Assembly (NCBI RefSeq): GCF_015627175.1
Contig: NZ_VTDQ01000004.1
Coordinates: forward strand, 62,001-126,000
Length of the DNA stretch: 64,000 nt
Direction of reading: 5' to 3'
Origin: Acinetobacter pollinis
GTDB lineage: Bacteria; Pseudomonadota; Gammaproteobacteria; Pseudomonadales; Moraxellaceae
The position numbers and the translations under genes were made by a program. The notes beneath the pieces were generated by a model. It ran no database searches. It worked only from the letters and a program-made list of their open reading frames with translations, and was not told where the DNA came from. Positions within the stretch are counted from its first letter, which is position 1. Each line of letters begins with the position of its first letter. Positions 29,046 through 39,387 of this stretch are shown here, piece after piece.

Positions 29046-29429
29046 TTATGGCATGTTTACGATACCTTCTTTGGTTGGTGGTAAGCCAGGTTGTGCATTT
29101 GGAATACTGTCTAATCCCTCAACTTTACTTACGTTACCTGTATCATCGAAGTAAACACTAAGGTGTTGTCCTTTTGCCTCAGGAATCTTTGCTTTTTTAG
29201 CATATGTTCCTGGGATATAATTGTAAATATAATCCCAACGCAATGGATTTAGTGGATCAGCAATTGTTGGGCTACCTAACAAGAAGCGTACTTGTTGGTA
29301 ACTCATACCAGGCTGCACTTGAGATGCTTGTGCTTTGGTTAAAGGCGTTCCTTGAGGAATGTCAATTTTATAGACACAACCTGCGAGCAATGAACTGACG
29401 AGTAACGTCGTCAAAATAATTTTTTGCAT
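29046..29429 (-). CDS. bamE: Outer membrane protein assembly factor BamE
   Basis: BamE is a small lipoprotein of the BAM complex, which inserts beta-barrels into the outer membrane. The 127 residues start with a lipoprotein signal ending in the lipobox LLAGC. The SmpA/OmlA domain shows QVQPGMSYQQVRFLLGSP and the W-D-Y-I-Y block (LRWDYIYNYIPG), and ends with LSVYFDDTGNVSKVEG. It is divergent from fur with 108 bp between the starts, a well-known arrangement. Confidence 0.95.
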   Translation of the reverse strand: MQKIILTTLLVSSLLAGCVYKIDIPQGTPLTKAQASQVQPGMSYQQVRFLLGSPTIADPLNPLRWDYIYNYIPGTYAKKAKIPEAKGQHLSVYFDDTGNVSKVEGLDSIPNAQPGLPPTKEGIVNMP

Positions 29430-29537
29430 TTTGCTACACTATCCAAATCAATTTTGATGCATTTAGTCTAAGGATAGATCATACTGCATCTAAACTCTAT
29501 TGCATATTCCTACTTAAAAATTGTTGAGAGACTTTTC

Positions 29538-29975
29538 ATGGCTATTTCGAATCAAGACTTACGTAAAGCAGGACTGAAGGTAACCCTTCCAAGAATTAAA
29601 ATATTAGAGCTTCTTGAAAATTCTAAACCTCACCATTTAAGTGCTGAAGACATTTATAAAACTTTGCTCGACCAAGGTGAGGATGTAGGATTAGCGACTG
29701 TATATCGTGTACTTACTCAGTTTGAGTCTGCAGGAATCGTGCAACGTCTTAATTTTGAAAACAATCATTCTGTATTTGAAATTATGCAAGACAGTCATCA
29801 TGATCACCTTGTATGCCAAAACTGTAATAAAGTACTTGAATTTACCAATGATATTATTGAACACGAACAGCATGAAGTTGCCAAAAAGTTTGGTTTCACG
29901 CTTACAGGTCACTCTTTAAACCTATATGGTTTTTGTGATGAGCCTGAATGTCAGGAAGTTGCACGTAAAAAATAG
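29538..29975 (+). CDS. fur: Ferric uptake regulator Fur
   Basis: Fur represses iron-acquisition genes when bound to Fe(II). The 145 residues have the winged-helix DNA-binding half (AEDIYKTLLDQGEDVGLATV, 1-80) and the dimerisation half with the metal-binding HHDHLVCQNCNKV (His and two Cys), followed by a His/Glu-rich stretch. The GFCDEPECQE end adds a further Cys pair. It is divergent from bamE. A Fur-like box at 12.8 kb in this window is a possible target. Confidence 0.97.
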   Translation: MAISNQDLRKAGLKVTLPRIKILELLENSKPHHLSAEDIYKTLLDQGEDVGLATVYRVLTQFESAGIVQRLNFENNHSVFEIMQDSHHDHLVCQNCNKVLEFTNDIIEHEQHEVAKKFGFTLTGHSLNLYGFCDEPECQEVARKK

Positions 29976-30004
29976 TTTGCTACATAAGTCAAACAATTCA
30001 ATAA

Positions 30005-30035
30005 GTAAAAAGGCAGCCTAAGCTGCCTTTTTATA
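30005..30035. terminator. Bidirectional terminator between fur and pilU
   Basis: Stem AAAAAGGCAGC / GCTGCCTTTTT, loop CTAA. It serves both converging genes. Confidence 0.9.
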
Positions 30036-30036
30036 T

Positions 30037-31155
30037 TTATGACTGACCATCGAAGGTAAGTTTTTGAGTTGAGGAAGAACCCTCATCGGAAGATAGTTTG
30101 ATTTTTAACCTTAGATCGTTTGGTGTATCTGCATGTTTTAAAGCTTCTTCATAACTGATCACATCTTCTTTATATAGGTCAAAAAGTGCATGATCAAACG
30201 TTTGCATTCCTAACTCTCTAGATTTACTCATAACCGTTTTAATGTCATTAATTTGACCTTTGCGGATGTAATCTGAAATGAGTGGACTATTAATCATAAT
30301 TTCAATTGCTGCACGTCTAGACTTTTTATCTACTGTTGGAACAAGCTGTTGTGCAACGATTGCCCTTAAGTTTAAAGACAAATCCATATAAATTTGATTT
30401 TGCTTTTCAGTTTCAAAAAAGTGAGTAATACGATCTAGCGCTTGGTTTGCATTGTTTGCATGCAATGTTGCTAAAACAAGGTGACCTGTTTCCGCAAACG
30501 CAAGGGCATAGTCCATAACTTCTTTTGTACGAATTTCACCGATAAGAATCACATCAGGTGCTTGGCGCAGTGTGTTTTTTAATGCGACTTCAAATGATGC
30601 CGTATCAATTCCGACTTCTCGTTGAGTAACGATACAACCTGCATGATTATGAATAAATTCAATAGGATCTTCTACAGTAATAATATGACCTGTTGAATGT
30701 TCATTACGGTATCCAATAAGCGATGCCAAAGATGTCGATTTACCTGTACCTGTGCCACCTACAAATAAAATAATACCTCTTTTACTCATAATGAGTTCTT
30801 TCAGTACACCGGGAAGCTTTAGACTGTCTACAGATGGAATTTTATGTTCGATACGACGGATCACCATACCCGGTAAATCTCTTTGATAAAAAGCACTTAC
30901 ACGGAAACGACGATCTTTCTCACGGTTCGTAATGGCAAAATTACATTCTTTGGTTTTGTTGAACTCTTCCTTTTGTGTGTCACTCATAATTGAATGAATC
31001 AACTGCTTGATCATATCTCCATTTAATTTCGTACTAGAGATAGGAATCAGTTGACCATTGATCTTCATAGAGGGTTCGCGATCTGCTGTGATAAACATAT
31101 CAGATCCCTTTCTTTCACTCATTAAATTGAGCAAATCATTAAAATCCATACTCAT
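30037..31155 (-). CDS. pilU: Type IV pilus retraction ATPase PilU
   Basis: PilU is the PilT-dependent retraction ATPase of type IV pili. The 372 residues include Walker A GGTGTGKSTSLAS (about 130), the Asp box VEDPIEFIH (about 160), Walker B VILIGEIRTKE (about 200) and the His box GHLVLATLHAN (about 222). The charged C-terminal tail (DEGSSSTQKLTFDGQS) is typical of PilU rather than PilT. It follows pilT by 19 nt on the minus strand, which supports co-expression for twitching motility and DNA uptake. Confidence 0.95.
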   Translation of the reverse strand: MSMDFNDLLNLMSERKGSDMFITADREPSMKINGQLIPISSTKLNGDMIKQLIHSIMSDTQKEEFNKTKECNFAITNREKDRRFRVSAFYQRDLPGMVIRRIEHKIPSVDSLKLPGVLKELIMSKRGIILFVGGTGTGKSTSLASLIGYRNEHSTGHIITVEDPIEFIHNHAGCIVTQREVGIDTASFEVALKNTLRQAPDVILIGEIRTKEVMDYALAFAETGHLVLATLHANNANQALDRITHFFETEKQNQIYMDLSLNLRAIVAQQLVPTVDKKSRRAAIEIMINSPLISDYIRKGQINDIKTVMSKSRELGMQTFDHALFDLYKEDVISYEEALKHADTPNDLRLKIKLSSDEGSSSTQKLTFDGQS

Positions 31156-31174
31156 TGTTTTTCACACCTATCGC

Positions 31175-32212
31175 TTAATAGAATGATTCAGGAGTTTTAG
31201 CAACCGATTGTGCTGCCTGTTTAGTAATTAGACCTTGAGCAACAAGCTTTTTAAGGCTTTGATCAAGCGTAGTCATACCTTGTGCTGAGCCTGTTTGTAT
31301 TGCCGAATACATTTGAGCAACTTTATTTTCACGAATAAGGTTACGAATTGATGGAACACCAAGCATAATTTCGTGGGCAGCTACCCGACCACCGCCTGTT
31401 TTTTTCAGTAATGTTTGTGAAATAACAGCTTGTAATGACTCAGAAAGCATTGAACGAATCATATCTTTTTCTTCTGCTGGGAAGACATCTACAATACGGT
31501 CAATCGTTTTTGCAGCAGAGGTCGTATGGAGTGTACCTAATACAAGGTGCCCCGTCTCTGCAGCACTTAGTGCTAAGCGGATTGTTTCTAAATCACGCAT
31601 CTCACCTACAAGAATAATATCTGGATCTTCACGCAATGCAGAACGTAGAGCAGGTGTAAACCCATGTGTGTCGCGGTGTACTTCACGTTGGTTAATTAGG
31701 CATTTTTTTGATTCATGTACAAATTCGATTGGATCTTCAACAGTTAGAATATGCTCGTAGCGGTTTTCATTAATATAGTCGAGCATTGCTGCAAGTGTTG
31801 TCGATTTACCAGAACCTGTTTGTCCTGTCACTAAAATGATTCCACGAGGAGTATCGCAGAGCTTTTTAAAAATCTCTCCCATGCCTAAGTCGTCAAGTGT
31901 GAGTACTTTAGAAGGAATGGTACGAAATACAGCCCCAGCACCACGATTTTGATTAAAAGCATTCACACGAAAACGAGAAAGGTTTGGAACTTCAAACGAA
32001 AAATCAATTTCTAAACGTTCTTCAAAGTCATGTCGTTGTTGGTCATTCATGATGTCATAAACAAGACGATGTACTTCTTTGTGTGAAAGGGCAGGTAAAT
32101 TAATGCGTCTTACGTCCCCATCTACACGAATCATTGGCGGTAACCCTGCAGATAGGTGTAAGTCAGAAGCTTTATGCTGTACACCAAACGCCAGTAATTC
32201 TGTAATGTCCAT
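31175..32212 (-). CDS. pilT: Type IV pilus retraction ATPase PilT
   Basis: PilT powers pilus retraction. The 345 residues carry Walker A GQTGSGKSTTLAA (about 129), the Asp box TVEDPIEFVHE, Walker B IILVGEMRD (about 200), the His box GHLVLGTLHTTSA and the AIRNLIRE-type conserved segment (here SIRNLIRENKVAQM). It is the first gene of pilTU. The start faces yggS on the plus strand, about 105 bp apart, as in Pseudomonas. Confidence 0.97.
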   Translation of the reverse strand: MDITELLAFGVQHKASDLHLSAGLPPMIRVDGDVRRINLPALSHKEVHRLVYDIMNDQQRHDFEERLEIDFSFEVPNLSRFRVNAFNQNRGAGAVFRTIPSKVLTLDDLGMGEIFKKLCDTPRGIILVTGQTGSGKSTTLAAMLDYINENRYEHILTVEDPIEFVHESKKCLINQREVHRDTHGFTPALRSALREDPDIILVGEMRDLETIRLALSAAETGHLVLGTLHTTSAAKTIDRIVDVFPAEEKDMIRSMLSESLQAVISQTLLKKTGGGRVAAHEIMLGVPSIRNLIRENKVAQMYSAIQTGSAQGMTTLDQSLKKLVAQGLITKQAAQSVAKTPESFY

Positions 32213-32317
32213 AGATTATCCCCAATACAATGTTATCAAACGTATAATTCTTATAGAATGATAGCGATTTTCTGAGAATCAGACCAATGCTTTTCTGTTA
32301 TAAATAGGAAAAATTTC

Positions 32318-33001
32318 ATGTATCAATTTTTAAAAGCAAGGCAAGGTGTTCTTGCACAGATTGAACAGGCTTGTCAGCAAGCACAACGAAATGTGAGTGA
32401 GGTACAGCTATTGGCTGTTTCAAAGACACATCCAAGTTCTGCTTTAAACGCAATGTATGAATCTGGACAACGTGCATTTGGAGAAAATTACCTACAAGAA
32501 GCATTGCAAAAAATTTCAGATTTAAAAGCACTCGATATTGAATGGCATTTTATAGGTCATGTGCAAAGAAATAAAACCAAACTGCTGGCTGAAAACTTTG
32601 CATGGGTTCATGGTGTAGATAGACTTATTATTGCACAAAGGTTATCGCAACAGCGTCCTGAGCAGTTAGCACCAATCAATATTTGTATACAAGTTAATAT
32701 CGATCATCAAGACAGTAAAGATGGTTGTCACCCAGATGAAGTATTGGCATTAGTGAACGACATTATACAACTGCCCAATATTCACTTACGTGGGCTAATG
32801 GTCATACCTGCACCAAATCATACTCAAGCATTTACAGATGCAAAGCAATTATTTGAAAAAGTACGTGAAAATTATCCAAATTTAACGACTTGGGATACAC
32901 TGAGTATGGGAATGTCTGGTGATTTGTTGGATGCAATTCAAGCGGGATCAACTATGGTGCGTATTGGTACCGCACTTTTCGGACAGCGTGATTATCAGTA
33001 A
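32318..33001 (+). CDS. Pyridoxal 5'-phosphate homeostasis protein (YggS/PROSC family)
   Basis: A PLP-binding alpha/beta-barrel protein of 227 residues involved in vitamin B6 and amino-acid homeostasis, without known catalysis. The PLP lysine is in LLAVSKTHPSSA (about residue 35). Other blocks are FGENYLQEALQK, WHFIGHVQRNKTK (about 78-90) and LSMGMSGDLLDAIQAGSTMV near the C-terminus. It is divergent from pilT, the usual neighbour of this family in Pseudomonas and Acinetobacter. The MFS gene follows 13 nt downstream. Confidence 0.93.
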   Translation: MYQFLKARQGVLAQIEQACQQAQRNVSEVQLLAVSKTHPSSALNAMYESGQRAFGENYLQEALQKISDLKALDIEWHFIGHVQRNKTKLLAENFAWVHGVDRLIIAQRLSQQRPEQLAPINICIQVNIDHQDSKDGCHPDEVLALVNDIIQLPNIHLRGLMVIPAPNHTQAFTDAKQLFEKVRENYPNLTTWDTLSMGMSGDLLDAIQAGSTMVRIGTALFGQRDYQ

Positions 33002-33014
33002 AGGAATATAAGCG

Positions 33015-34412
33015 TTGCAACCTCAAACCAAATATATTGCACTTTTAGTGGCACTGACATTTTTTATGGAAAATTTAGATGCCACTATTATCGTAACTGC
33101 TTTACCAACCATGGCAAAGACATTTAATGTGATGCCAATCGATTTAAATATTGGAATTAGTGCATACCTCTTGGCCGTTGCAACTTTTATTCCTATTAGC
33201 GGTTGGCTTGCAGATCGTTTTGGCGCAAGAACGATATTTATGAGTGCAATTGTCCTTTTTACAATCGCCTCTGTCTTATGTGGTTTAAGTACCAGTTTAG
33301 AGATGTTTATTTTTGCTCGCGTACTCCAAGGCATTGGGGGGGCAATGATGGTTCCTGTTGGGCGCTTGGTAGTTATTCGTAAAGCACCAAAAAATGAGTT
33401 GGTTCGAGCAATTGCTTATATTACTTGGCCGGGTCTTGTAGCACCTATTATTGGGCCCGCCTTAGGTGGTTTAATTGTTACGCATGTCTCATGGCAATGG
33501 ATTTTTTACATTAATATTCCTTTAGGAGCAGCAGCGATTTATGCGAGCTATCAATTAATTGAAAATGTAAAAAATAATGATGTTGGTCAATTTGACTTTA
33601 TTGGATTTACTTTATTGGCAACGGCGTGCTTAAGCGTGATGTATGCCATGGAAAAATTAGGACAACAGCTAGATCAGATGATGCCATATTTGCTATTAGC
33701 AGCATTTGGGGTTGCCATTTTTATGGTTGCTATTGCTTATATGAAGCGTATTCAGTATCCATTACTTAAATTTGATGCATTTCAGCAAGAAACATTCTCT
33801 GTCAGTATTATTGGAGGTTCAATTTTCCGAATCTCGATGAGTGCGATTCCTTTTCTACTTCCACTTTTGTTTCAGCTTTCTTTTGGGTTAAGTGCATTCC
33901 AAGCAGGATTACTCATTTTGACTGTTTTTGTTGGAAACTTAGTCATGAAACCCTTTACTACAAGACTGATGAAACATTTTGGATTTAGGAAAATTTTGAT
34001 TGTAAATGGAATAATTGGAGCATGTACGATAGCCAGTTCAGCGCTATTTACTCCTCAAACACCATGGATAATTATGATTATACTCATGTTTATAAGTGGT
34101 TTAAGTCGTTCTTTACAATTTACGTGTTACAACAGTCTAAGTTTTGCAGATGTATTGCCTAAAGATAAAAGATATGCCACGACCCAATTTAGTTTGTTTT
34201 TTCAAATTAGTTTAGGTATTGGGGTTGCACTTGCTGCATTAATTTTGCGTGCAACCATGTATATGCATGGACATGCACAGGCAGAACTCATCGACTTTCA
34301 AATTACATTCTTAATGATTGCTTTCGTGTCGCTATTTGCTTTAATCGATGCTTTTCTTTTAGCAAAAGATGCAGGTGATAGCGTAAGTGGATATCAACAT
34401 CGTTTAAATTAA
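33015..34412 (+). CDS. MFS drug exporter, DHA2 (14-TM) family
   Basis: A proton-driven exporter of 465 residues with about 14 hydrophobic segments. Motif A is in GWLADRFGARTIF and motif C-like glycine/proline sequence is in WPGLVAPIIGPALGGL. The start is a TTG at 33015 with AAGGAAT 9 nt upstream. No ATG gives the conserved N-terminus. It follows yggS by 13 nt and converges with sbcC, whose stop codon overlaps by 4 bp. The substrate cannot be read from the sequence. A second DHA2 exporter (emrB) lies at 44.9 kb. Confidence 0.88.
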   Translation: MQPQTKYIALLVALTFFMENLDATIIVTALPTMAKTFNVMPIDLNIGISAYLLAVATFIPISGWLADRFGARTIFMSAIVLFTIASVLCGLSTSLEMFIFARVLQGIGGAMMVPVGRLVVIRKAPKNELVRAIAYITWPGLVAPIIGPALGGLIVTHVSWQWIFYINIPLGAAAIYASYQLIENVKNNDVGQFDFIGFTLLATACLSVMYAMEKLGQQLDQMMPYLLLAAFGVAIFMVAIAYMKRIQYPLLKFDAFQQETFSVSIIGGSIFRISMSAIPFLLPLLFQLSFGLSAFQAGLLILTVFVGNLVMKPFTTRLMKHFGFRKILIVNGIIGACTIASSALFTPQTPWIIMIILMFISGLSRSLQFTCYNSLSFADVLPKDKRYATTQFSLFFQISLGIGVALAALILRATMYMHGHAQAELIDFQITFLMIAFVSLFALIDAFLLAKDAGDSVSGYQHRLN

Positions 34413-37400
34413 CCAATAATTTCAATCTGACTGGTGCCTGAGCCCACTGATTTTACTTGAACTTGTACAGGAATACGTTCATGCATTTCTTGTACATGAG
34501 AAATTAGAATGACTTTACGTCCTTGGCTTTGCAGACGATCTAAAGCATCCATCACAATGTGCAAGGACGAGGGATCTAAGGTGCCAAACCCTTCATCAAT
34601 AAATAAAGACTCTAAACGCATGGCGCCAGAGGCCATATTTGCAATTGCTAGTGCAAGTGCTAAAGATACTAAGAAAGTTTCTCCGCCTGAAAGGGAGAGT
34701 ACAGGACGAACTTCACTATTCATCTCATGGTCGATAATTGCAAGTCCTAAGCTGTGTTCAATACGTTTAAGCTCATAGCGTGCAGATAATGGTTGTAATT
34801 GTTGATTTGCATATTCAATTAGAATATCTAAATGATGTTCTTGTGCAATTCTTCTAAATTTAGCTCCATCTTTACTGCCAATTAGCTCAGAAATTTTACC
34901 CCATCGATTGACCTGTTCCTGAAGTTCTTCTATGTCTTTTGCATAATGTTTTTGTTGTGCGATTGCTTGTGTATTACTCATTAATTTGGCATTTATTTCA
35001 TCGCGTGAATGGCTCAGTGTTCGAATTATTTCTTCATTTTCTCTCAGATACTCATCAAGACGATGGAATTCGTTACTAGGCTTCTTTTGCTGATGAATAA
35101 GATAACTTTGTTTGGTTTGATCATATTCAGTTTCATAACGAATATGTTGTTGCTGAATATCTTGAATATGCTGTCTAAGCTCTTGAATCTCAGTAGGCGT
35201 AGTTTTTAGGCAGTAATCAATTAAAGCATCATCAAAGACAGGATGCGCTTGTTGCCATCGTATTTGTTTTTCTCGCTGTTCTTGTTCATAAGTTTGCCAC
35301 ATTTCTAGATTTTGTTTAAGTGATGTGAGTTCATGCTGTTGGGTGTGGTATAAGTGCTCAATTTCTGAAAATTGATTTTTAATATTACGATATTGTGCAT
35401 TGAGCTGATTTTTATGATCGTATAAGTACGTTTGCCAATCTTTTATGGTTGCAAATGTAGTAGTTGAATGCCTTTCAATGAGTTGATTAATCTGATCTCT
35501 AATATCTAAACCTTGTTGTTTTGTACCCAGTAGTTTTTGCTCTAACGCTGTACATTCTGTATGGGTGGTTGTTTGTTGATGCGCGAGTAATTGTTTTTTA
35601 TGCACTAATGTATCAATTGACTGCATACATTGTTGATAATTTTGTTGAGTATGATGAAGTTGTTTAATACTTAAAATATAGCGATTTATACAATCTAACG
35701 GAGCTTGCTTCCATTGAGTTTTTTCATTGTCTGTTAACAGATGTCTATCTATAAATTGAACTAATTTTTCGAATTGCTCAATTTGATAGATAATATTTGC
35801 TTCTTGATTTTGTTGCTTAAGTTCCTGTTTAAAAGATATTAAAATTTGTTCTTCTGCCTGAAGGGTGATACTCAGGTGCGAAAGTGTAGATTCCAATATA
35901 TTAATTTCATACTCAAGTACAGTATATGACTGCTCTAAGGAGAACTCTAGTGTTAATTTTTTAAAGAGTTCTTCAATTTGATTCCAATGTTCAATTTGAT
36001 CATTATTTGCCTTGATCATGTCATTTCTTAGATGATGAACGGTATTTTCTAAGCGTAAATAATGTTGCTGACTGGTCTGCCATTGCGTAAAAGCATAATC
36101 CTTACGTTGTCTCGCTTCTTCTTCTTGCTGTTGATGAATGCTATTTATCGCATCCTCTAATAGTGATTTTTGTTCAATGTAAGGATGTGCTTTACTTCCA
36201 CATACGGGGCAAGGATTATCTGTGGTTAATGCAGCACGTAGGCGAGTGATATGTTCTGACTGAATTAGCTTTTGTTCATTAATTATTTTTTGCAGCGCCG
36301 TCAGTTCCTGCTCAGCATTTGTAAAGGTTTCGTGACTTTTCTGAACGATTTCTTGTTCAGCTAACAGTATATTTTCTTGTTGTTTAATATCATCTTCTTG
36401 GTGCTTAATTTGCTGTTTCTTTTCATTATAATGTTTTAAATGTTGATAGAGTTGTTCAGCCAGTTGTTTTTGCGATTTTTGTGTGTCATAGACTGCTTGG
36501 TGTTGCTGATAATTGGTTTCTAATTGATCTAAGTTGCCATATGTTTTGATCGTTTGTTCGATGTTTCTTTGACGGGTCTCGTAACTTTGTTTGAATTGTA
36601 CTATGTCAAACGACTCGGATTGCTGTCGATAGATATCTTGCCCAAGACGTTCAATTTCGTAGAGCTTATCGATATTTGCTTTAGGCTCTTCGGCAAGTTT
36701 TGAAAGAAACTGATATTTTTCAATATCTAACTCGAATTGTTTTTGTTGTGAAATTAAATTATTTTCTTGAATACTTATATGATTGAGTGCTTCTTCATGT
36801 TGTGTTCGTAATTTTGTTTTTTCATGAAGGTCATTTTTGATGTTTTGGTATTGTATTAGATAATGTTCACGCTTTGCATCGAGTTCAAAGCCTTTTTGTA
36901 GTTCAGGTTGAAGTTGTTGTAATTGATTTTCATAATTTGAAATATCTTCTTCATATTTTCGTACAAGCGTTTCTTGTTCTAAAAAGCGCTGTTGAGTCTG
37001 CTGAAACTGTTGTTTATAGTCAGTATAGTGTTGTCTAGATTGCTCTTGTTGTTGTTTGGCTTTAATCACTTCTTGATAAGTATTTTGTATTTCAGAAAAT
37101 TCACTGAGATGTTGAAGTTGCTTTTTATACTTCGCTACTTGGGACTTTTCTACTTTTACTTTCTCTAAATTTTGTTCTTGCTCATTTATTTTATTTTCTA
37201 AGCGAGTTTGCTCCATGTACCATTGTTTTGCATATTCAAGCTGTTGTTGCTTGAGCTGTATAGCTTTAATCTCATAATCCAATTCGTGTTTATTCTTTTC
37301 AAAACTCTGTACTTCTTCTATAGATAACAGTTGGATATGCTGTGAAAATTCTTGTTTTTTATCAAGTTCGACTTTAATTTCTTTGGTTTTTTCAAAAGCA

Positions 37401-38002
37401 CGCTGGCTAATTAAGCTAAAAATATTTGAATTTGTTAAATACTCGAGTAAGGCCGCCCGCTCATGATCTTTTGCTTTTAGAAAAGCACCCACCTCAGATT
37501 GTGCAAGTAATACAGCACGTGTAAATTGTTCAAAGCTTAAACCAATTAAGGATTGGATACACGGATTACATTCTGAAATCTTCTGTGTCAGTACACGATT
37601 GTCTTCTAAACAGGTTACAGCGCGATCGACTTTTAGGTTGCCATTGAGTTTTTTATAAGAGCGACGTATATCCCATCGTGCCCGATACCTTTTTTGATCA
37701 AGTGCAATAAATTCGACTTCTGAAAACCCACTAATTGCACCACGGCGTAAGATATGTTTAGTGTCTTTAATGGAAATATCTTGACCACTTACATCTGTTA
37801 GGCTACCTAATGCACCATTTAAACGTGGAATTTGATCAAAAAGTGCTAGGCACATTGCATCTAAAAGCGTCGATTTTCCTGCACCTGTTTTACCTGTAAT
37901 TGCTATCAATCCTGCATTTGCTAAGGGCTGTGATTCAAAATCTATACAGTGTTCGCCTGCAATAGAAGCAAGATTACTTAAGCGTAAGCACAATATTTTC
38001 AT
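34409..38002 (-). CDS. sbcC: Nuclease SbcCD subunit C (SMC-like ATPase)
   Basis: SbcC with SbcD cuts hairpins and processes DNA double-strand ends. The 1197 residues have Walker A ITGKTGAGKSTLLDAM (about 35-50), a very long Gln/Glu-rich coiled coil, the zinc hook CPVC (about 594-597, in DNPCPVCGSKAHP), the second coil and the C-terminal signature LSGGETFLVSLALALA followed by Walker B LFIDEGFGTLD. The coil is unusually Gln-rich. sbcD is 3 nt upstream. The gene converges with the MFS exporter gene with 4 bp overlap. Confidence 0.95.
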   Translation of the reverse strand: MKILCLRLSNLASIAGEHCIDFESQPLANAGLIAITGKTGAGKSTLLDAMCLALFDQIPRLNGALGSLTDVSGQDISIKDTKHILRRGAISGFSEVEFIALDQKRYRARWDIRRSYKKLNGNLKVDRAVTCLEDNRVLTQKISECNPCIQSLIGLSFEQFTRAVLLAQSEVGAFLKAKDHERAALLEYLTNSNIFSLISQRAFEKTKEIKVELDKKQEFSQHIQLLSIEEVQSFEKNKHELDYEIKAIQLKQQQLEYAKQWYMEQTRLENKINEQEQNLEKVKVEKSQVAKYKKQLQHLSEFSEIQNTYQEVIKAKQQQEQSRQHYTDYKQQFQQTQQRFLEQETLVRKYEEDISNYENQLQQLQPELQKGFELDAKREHYLIQYQNIKNDLHEKTKLRTQHEEALNHISIQENNLISQQKQFELDIEKYQFLSKLAEEPKANIDKLYEIERLGQDIYRQQSESFDIVQFKQSYETRQRNIEQTIKTYGNLDQLETNYQQHQAVYDTQKSQKQLAEQLYQHLKHYNEKKQQIKHQEDDIKQQENILLAEQEIVQKSHETFTNAEQELTALQKIINEQKLIQSEHITRLRAALTTDNPCPVCGSKAHPYIEQKSLLEDAINSIHQQQEEEARQRKDYAFTQWQTSQQHYLRLENTVHHLRNDMIKANNDQIEHWNQIEELFKKLTLEFSLEQSYTVLEYEINILESTLSHLSITLQAEEQILISFKQELKQQNQEANIIYQIEQFEKLVQFIDRHLLTDNEKTQWKQAPLDCINRYILSIKQLHHTQQNYQQCMQSIDTLVHKKQLLAHQQTTTHTECTALEQKLLGTKQQGLDIRDQINQLIERHSTTTFATIKDWQTYLYDHKNQLNAQYRNIKNQFSEIEHLYHTQQHELTSLKQNLEMWQTYEQEQREKQIRWQQAHPVFDDALIDYCLKTTPTEIQELRQHIQDIQQQHIRYETEYDQTKQSYLIHQQKKPSNEFHRLDEYLRENEEIIRTLSHSRDEINAKLMSNTQAIAQQKHYAKDIEELQEQVNRWGKISELIGSKDGAKFRRIAQEHHLDILIEYANQQLQPLSARYELKRIEHSLGLAIIDHEMNSEVRPVLSLSGGETFLVSLALALAIANMASGAMRLESLFIDEGFGTLDPSSLHIVMDALDRLQSQGRKVILISHVQEMHERIPVQVQVKSVGSGTSQIEIIG

Positions 38003-38005
38003 GAG

Positions 38006-39271
38006 CTATCCTTCATTCGATGTTGTGTTTTTATGCTGCATTTCTTCAGCTTCATGGAGCAGAGTTAAAAAGTCTTGTTTGACTTGGTTGTCTGTATCGT
38101 AGCCCATGTTTTCCCATATTTGCTCAAATAAGCTTTCTGGTGTAGGTGGCTCTAAATCGATTTTTGAAATTGGTTGGTTTTTATCCTCTGATTTAATGAC
38201 AGGTTTACGCATAATTCTTGTAAGTCGATAGCGTTGCTTAGGTAAAAGTTCTTCAATTTGTTGACGTAAATTGAGGGGAGGTGGTGTATAGCTGTAATAT
38301 TCAATATCTACAAATTCACGTTCATCTACAGGAAGAGAGCCTTCACTGGGTAGATTTTCTAACTGATGAAAGATTTCTTTTAACTCACCTTTAAGTGCGT
38401 GTAGCGTTATTGATCTAGGGATAATTAATTTTTCATACGTTATTTGATCTTGTGTGACTTGATTGGGATCAATATGAATATCTAGTACTTGATGGTTGTA
38501 ATGAAGTTCACTAAAGGATAGTGGAATGGGCGAACCACTATAACGGATGTGTGTATGACCTACTTTTTGAGGCTTATGTAGATGTCCAAGTGCAACATAA
38601 TCTACATCTTTATGAAAAAGGTCAGTCGAAAGAGCATCTTGGTTTCCAATGACAATACAACGCTCAGAATCTGATTCCTGTCCACCTTGCATATGGGCAT
38701 GAGACATGACAATAAGTGCTTGTTCGTGTGTTTTACGCCGTTTGGCTTCTTCGATAAGTGTTTTATGGAGATAGCAAATAGCAGATTCATTGTCCTGCGT
38801 ATGCTCATTGAAGCCTGTAATTTCAGCAGGTCTTAGAAAGGGAAGAGCCACACACCAAGCAACAATAGTTCGGTTTTTATCGTAGATAGGTAAAATGAGA
38901 TGATCTAAGTTAAGTTGTTTATCTTCTGTCCATTGAATAATACCAACAGCTTTTGCATTATATTTTTCAAGTAAAGGGTCAACTTGCTCGATACGATAGC
39001 CTGAGTCATGGTTCCCTGCAATCATGAGGGTTTGCATATGGGGGGCAATTTCATGAGCACGTGCTAGAAACTGATAAAGTTGTTTTTGTGAGGCCGAGGA
39101 TGGATTAACAATGTCAAAAATATCGCCAGCAATAAGTAGTGCATGTGGTTGTTTTTCTAGTATTTGTTTAAGTAACCAAGTTAAAAATTTTTCATGTTCA
39201 AAATGGCGGGAGTAGTTATGAAAAAGTTGCCCTAAATGCCAGTCTGAAGTATGAAAAAAATGTACAGTCAT
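38006..39271 (-). CDS. sbcD: Nuclease SbcCD subunit D (Mre11-like)
   Basis: The Mre11-type nuclease partner of SbcC. The 421 residues hold the calcineurin-like metal-binding motifs in order: HTSDWHLGQLFH (7-18), GDIFD (about 50), AGNHDSG (about 84), MSHAHMQG (about 190) and LGHLHKPQ (about 230). The C-terminal third contacts the SbcC coils. The start is the ATG at 39271. The sbcD-sbcC gap of 3 nt indicates translational coupling. Confidence 0.96.
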   Translation of the reverse strand: MTVHFFHTSDWHLGQLFHNYSRHFEHEKFLTWLLKQILEKQPHALLIAGDIFDIVNPSSASQKQLYQFLARAHEIAPHMQTLMIAGNHDSGYRIEQVDPLLEKYNAKAVGIIQWTEDKQLNLDHLILPIYDKNRTIVAWCVALPFLRPAEITGFNEHTQDNESAICYLHKTLIEEAKRRKTHEQALIVMSHAHMQGGQESDSERCIVIGNQDALSTDLFHKDVDYVALGHLHKPQKVGHTHIRYSGSPIPLSFSELHYNHQVLDIHIDPNQVTQDQITYEKLIIPRSITLHALKGELKEIFHQLENLPSEGSLPVDEREFVDIEYYSYTPPPLNLRQQIEELLPKQRYRLTRIMRKPVIKSEDKNQPISKIDLEPPTPESLFEQIWENMGYDTDNQVKQDFLTLLHEAEEMQHKNTTSNEG

Positions 39272-39387
39272 GAGTTACTCTTGTCTAAAAGCTAGCAGAG
39301 GTAATTTAACAGAGTTTTTTTAAATATTGAATATTTCTTACAAGAGGTATGCTATAACTGTAGAAAATAGAAGAATATAGGCATGCA

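Noticed and set aside
34409-38002. Repeated Gln-rich sequence in sbcC as a tandem repeat array
   Set aside because: The similarity comes from the coiled-coil composition. There is no regular nucleotide repeat unit.
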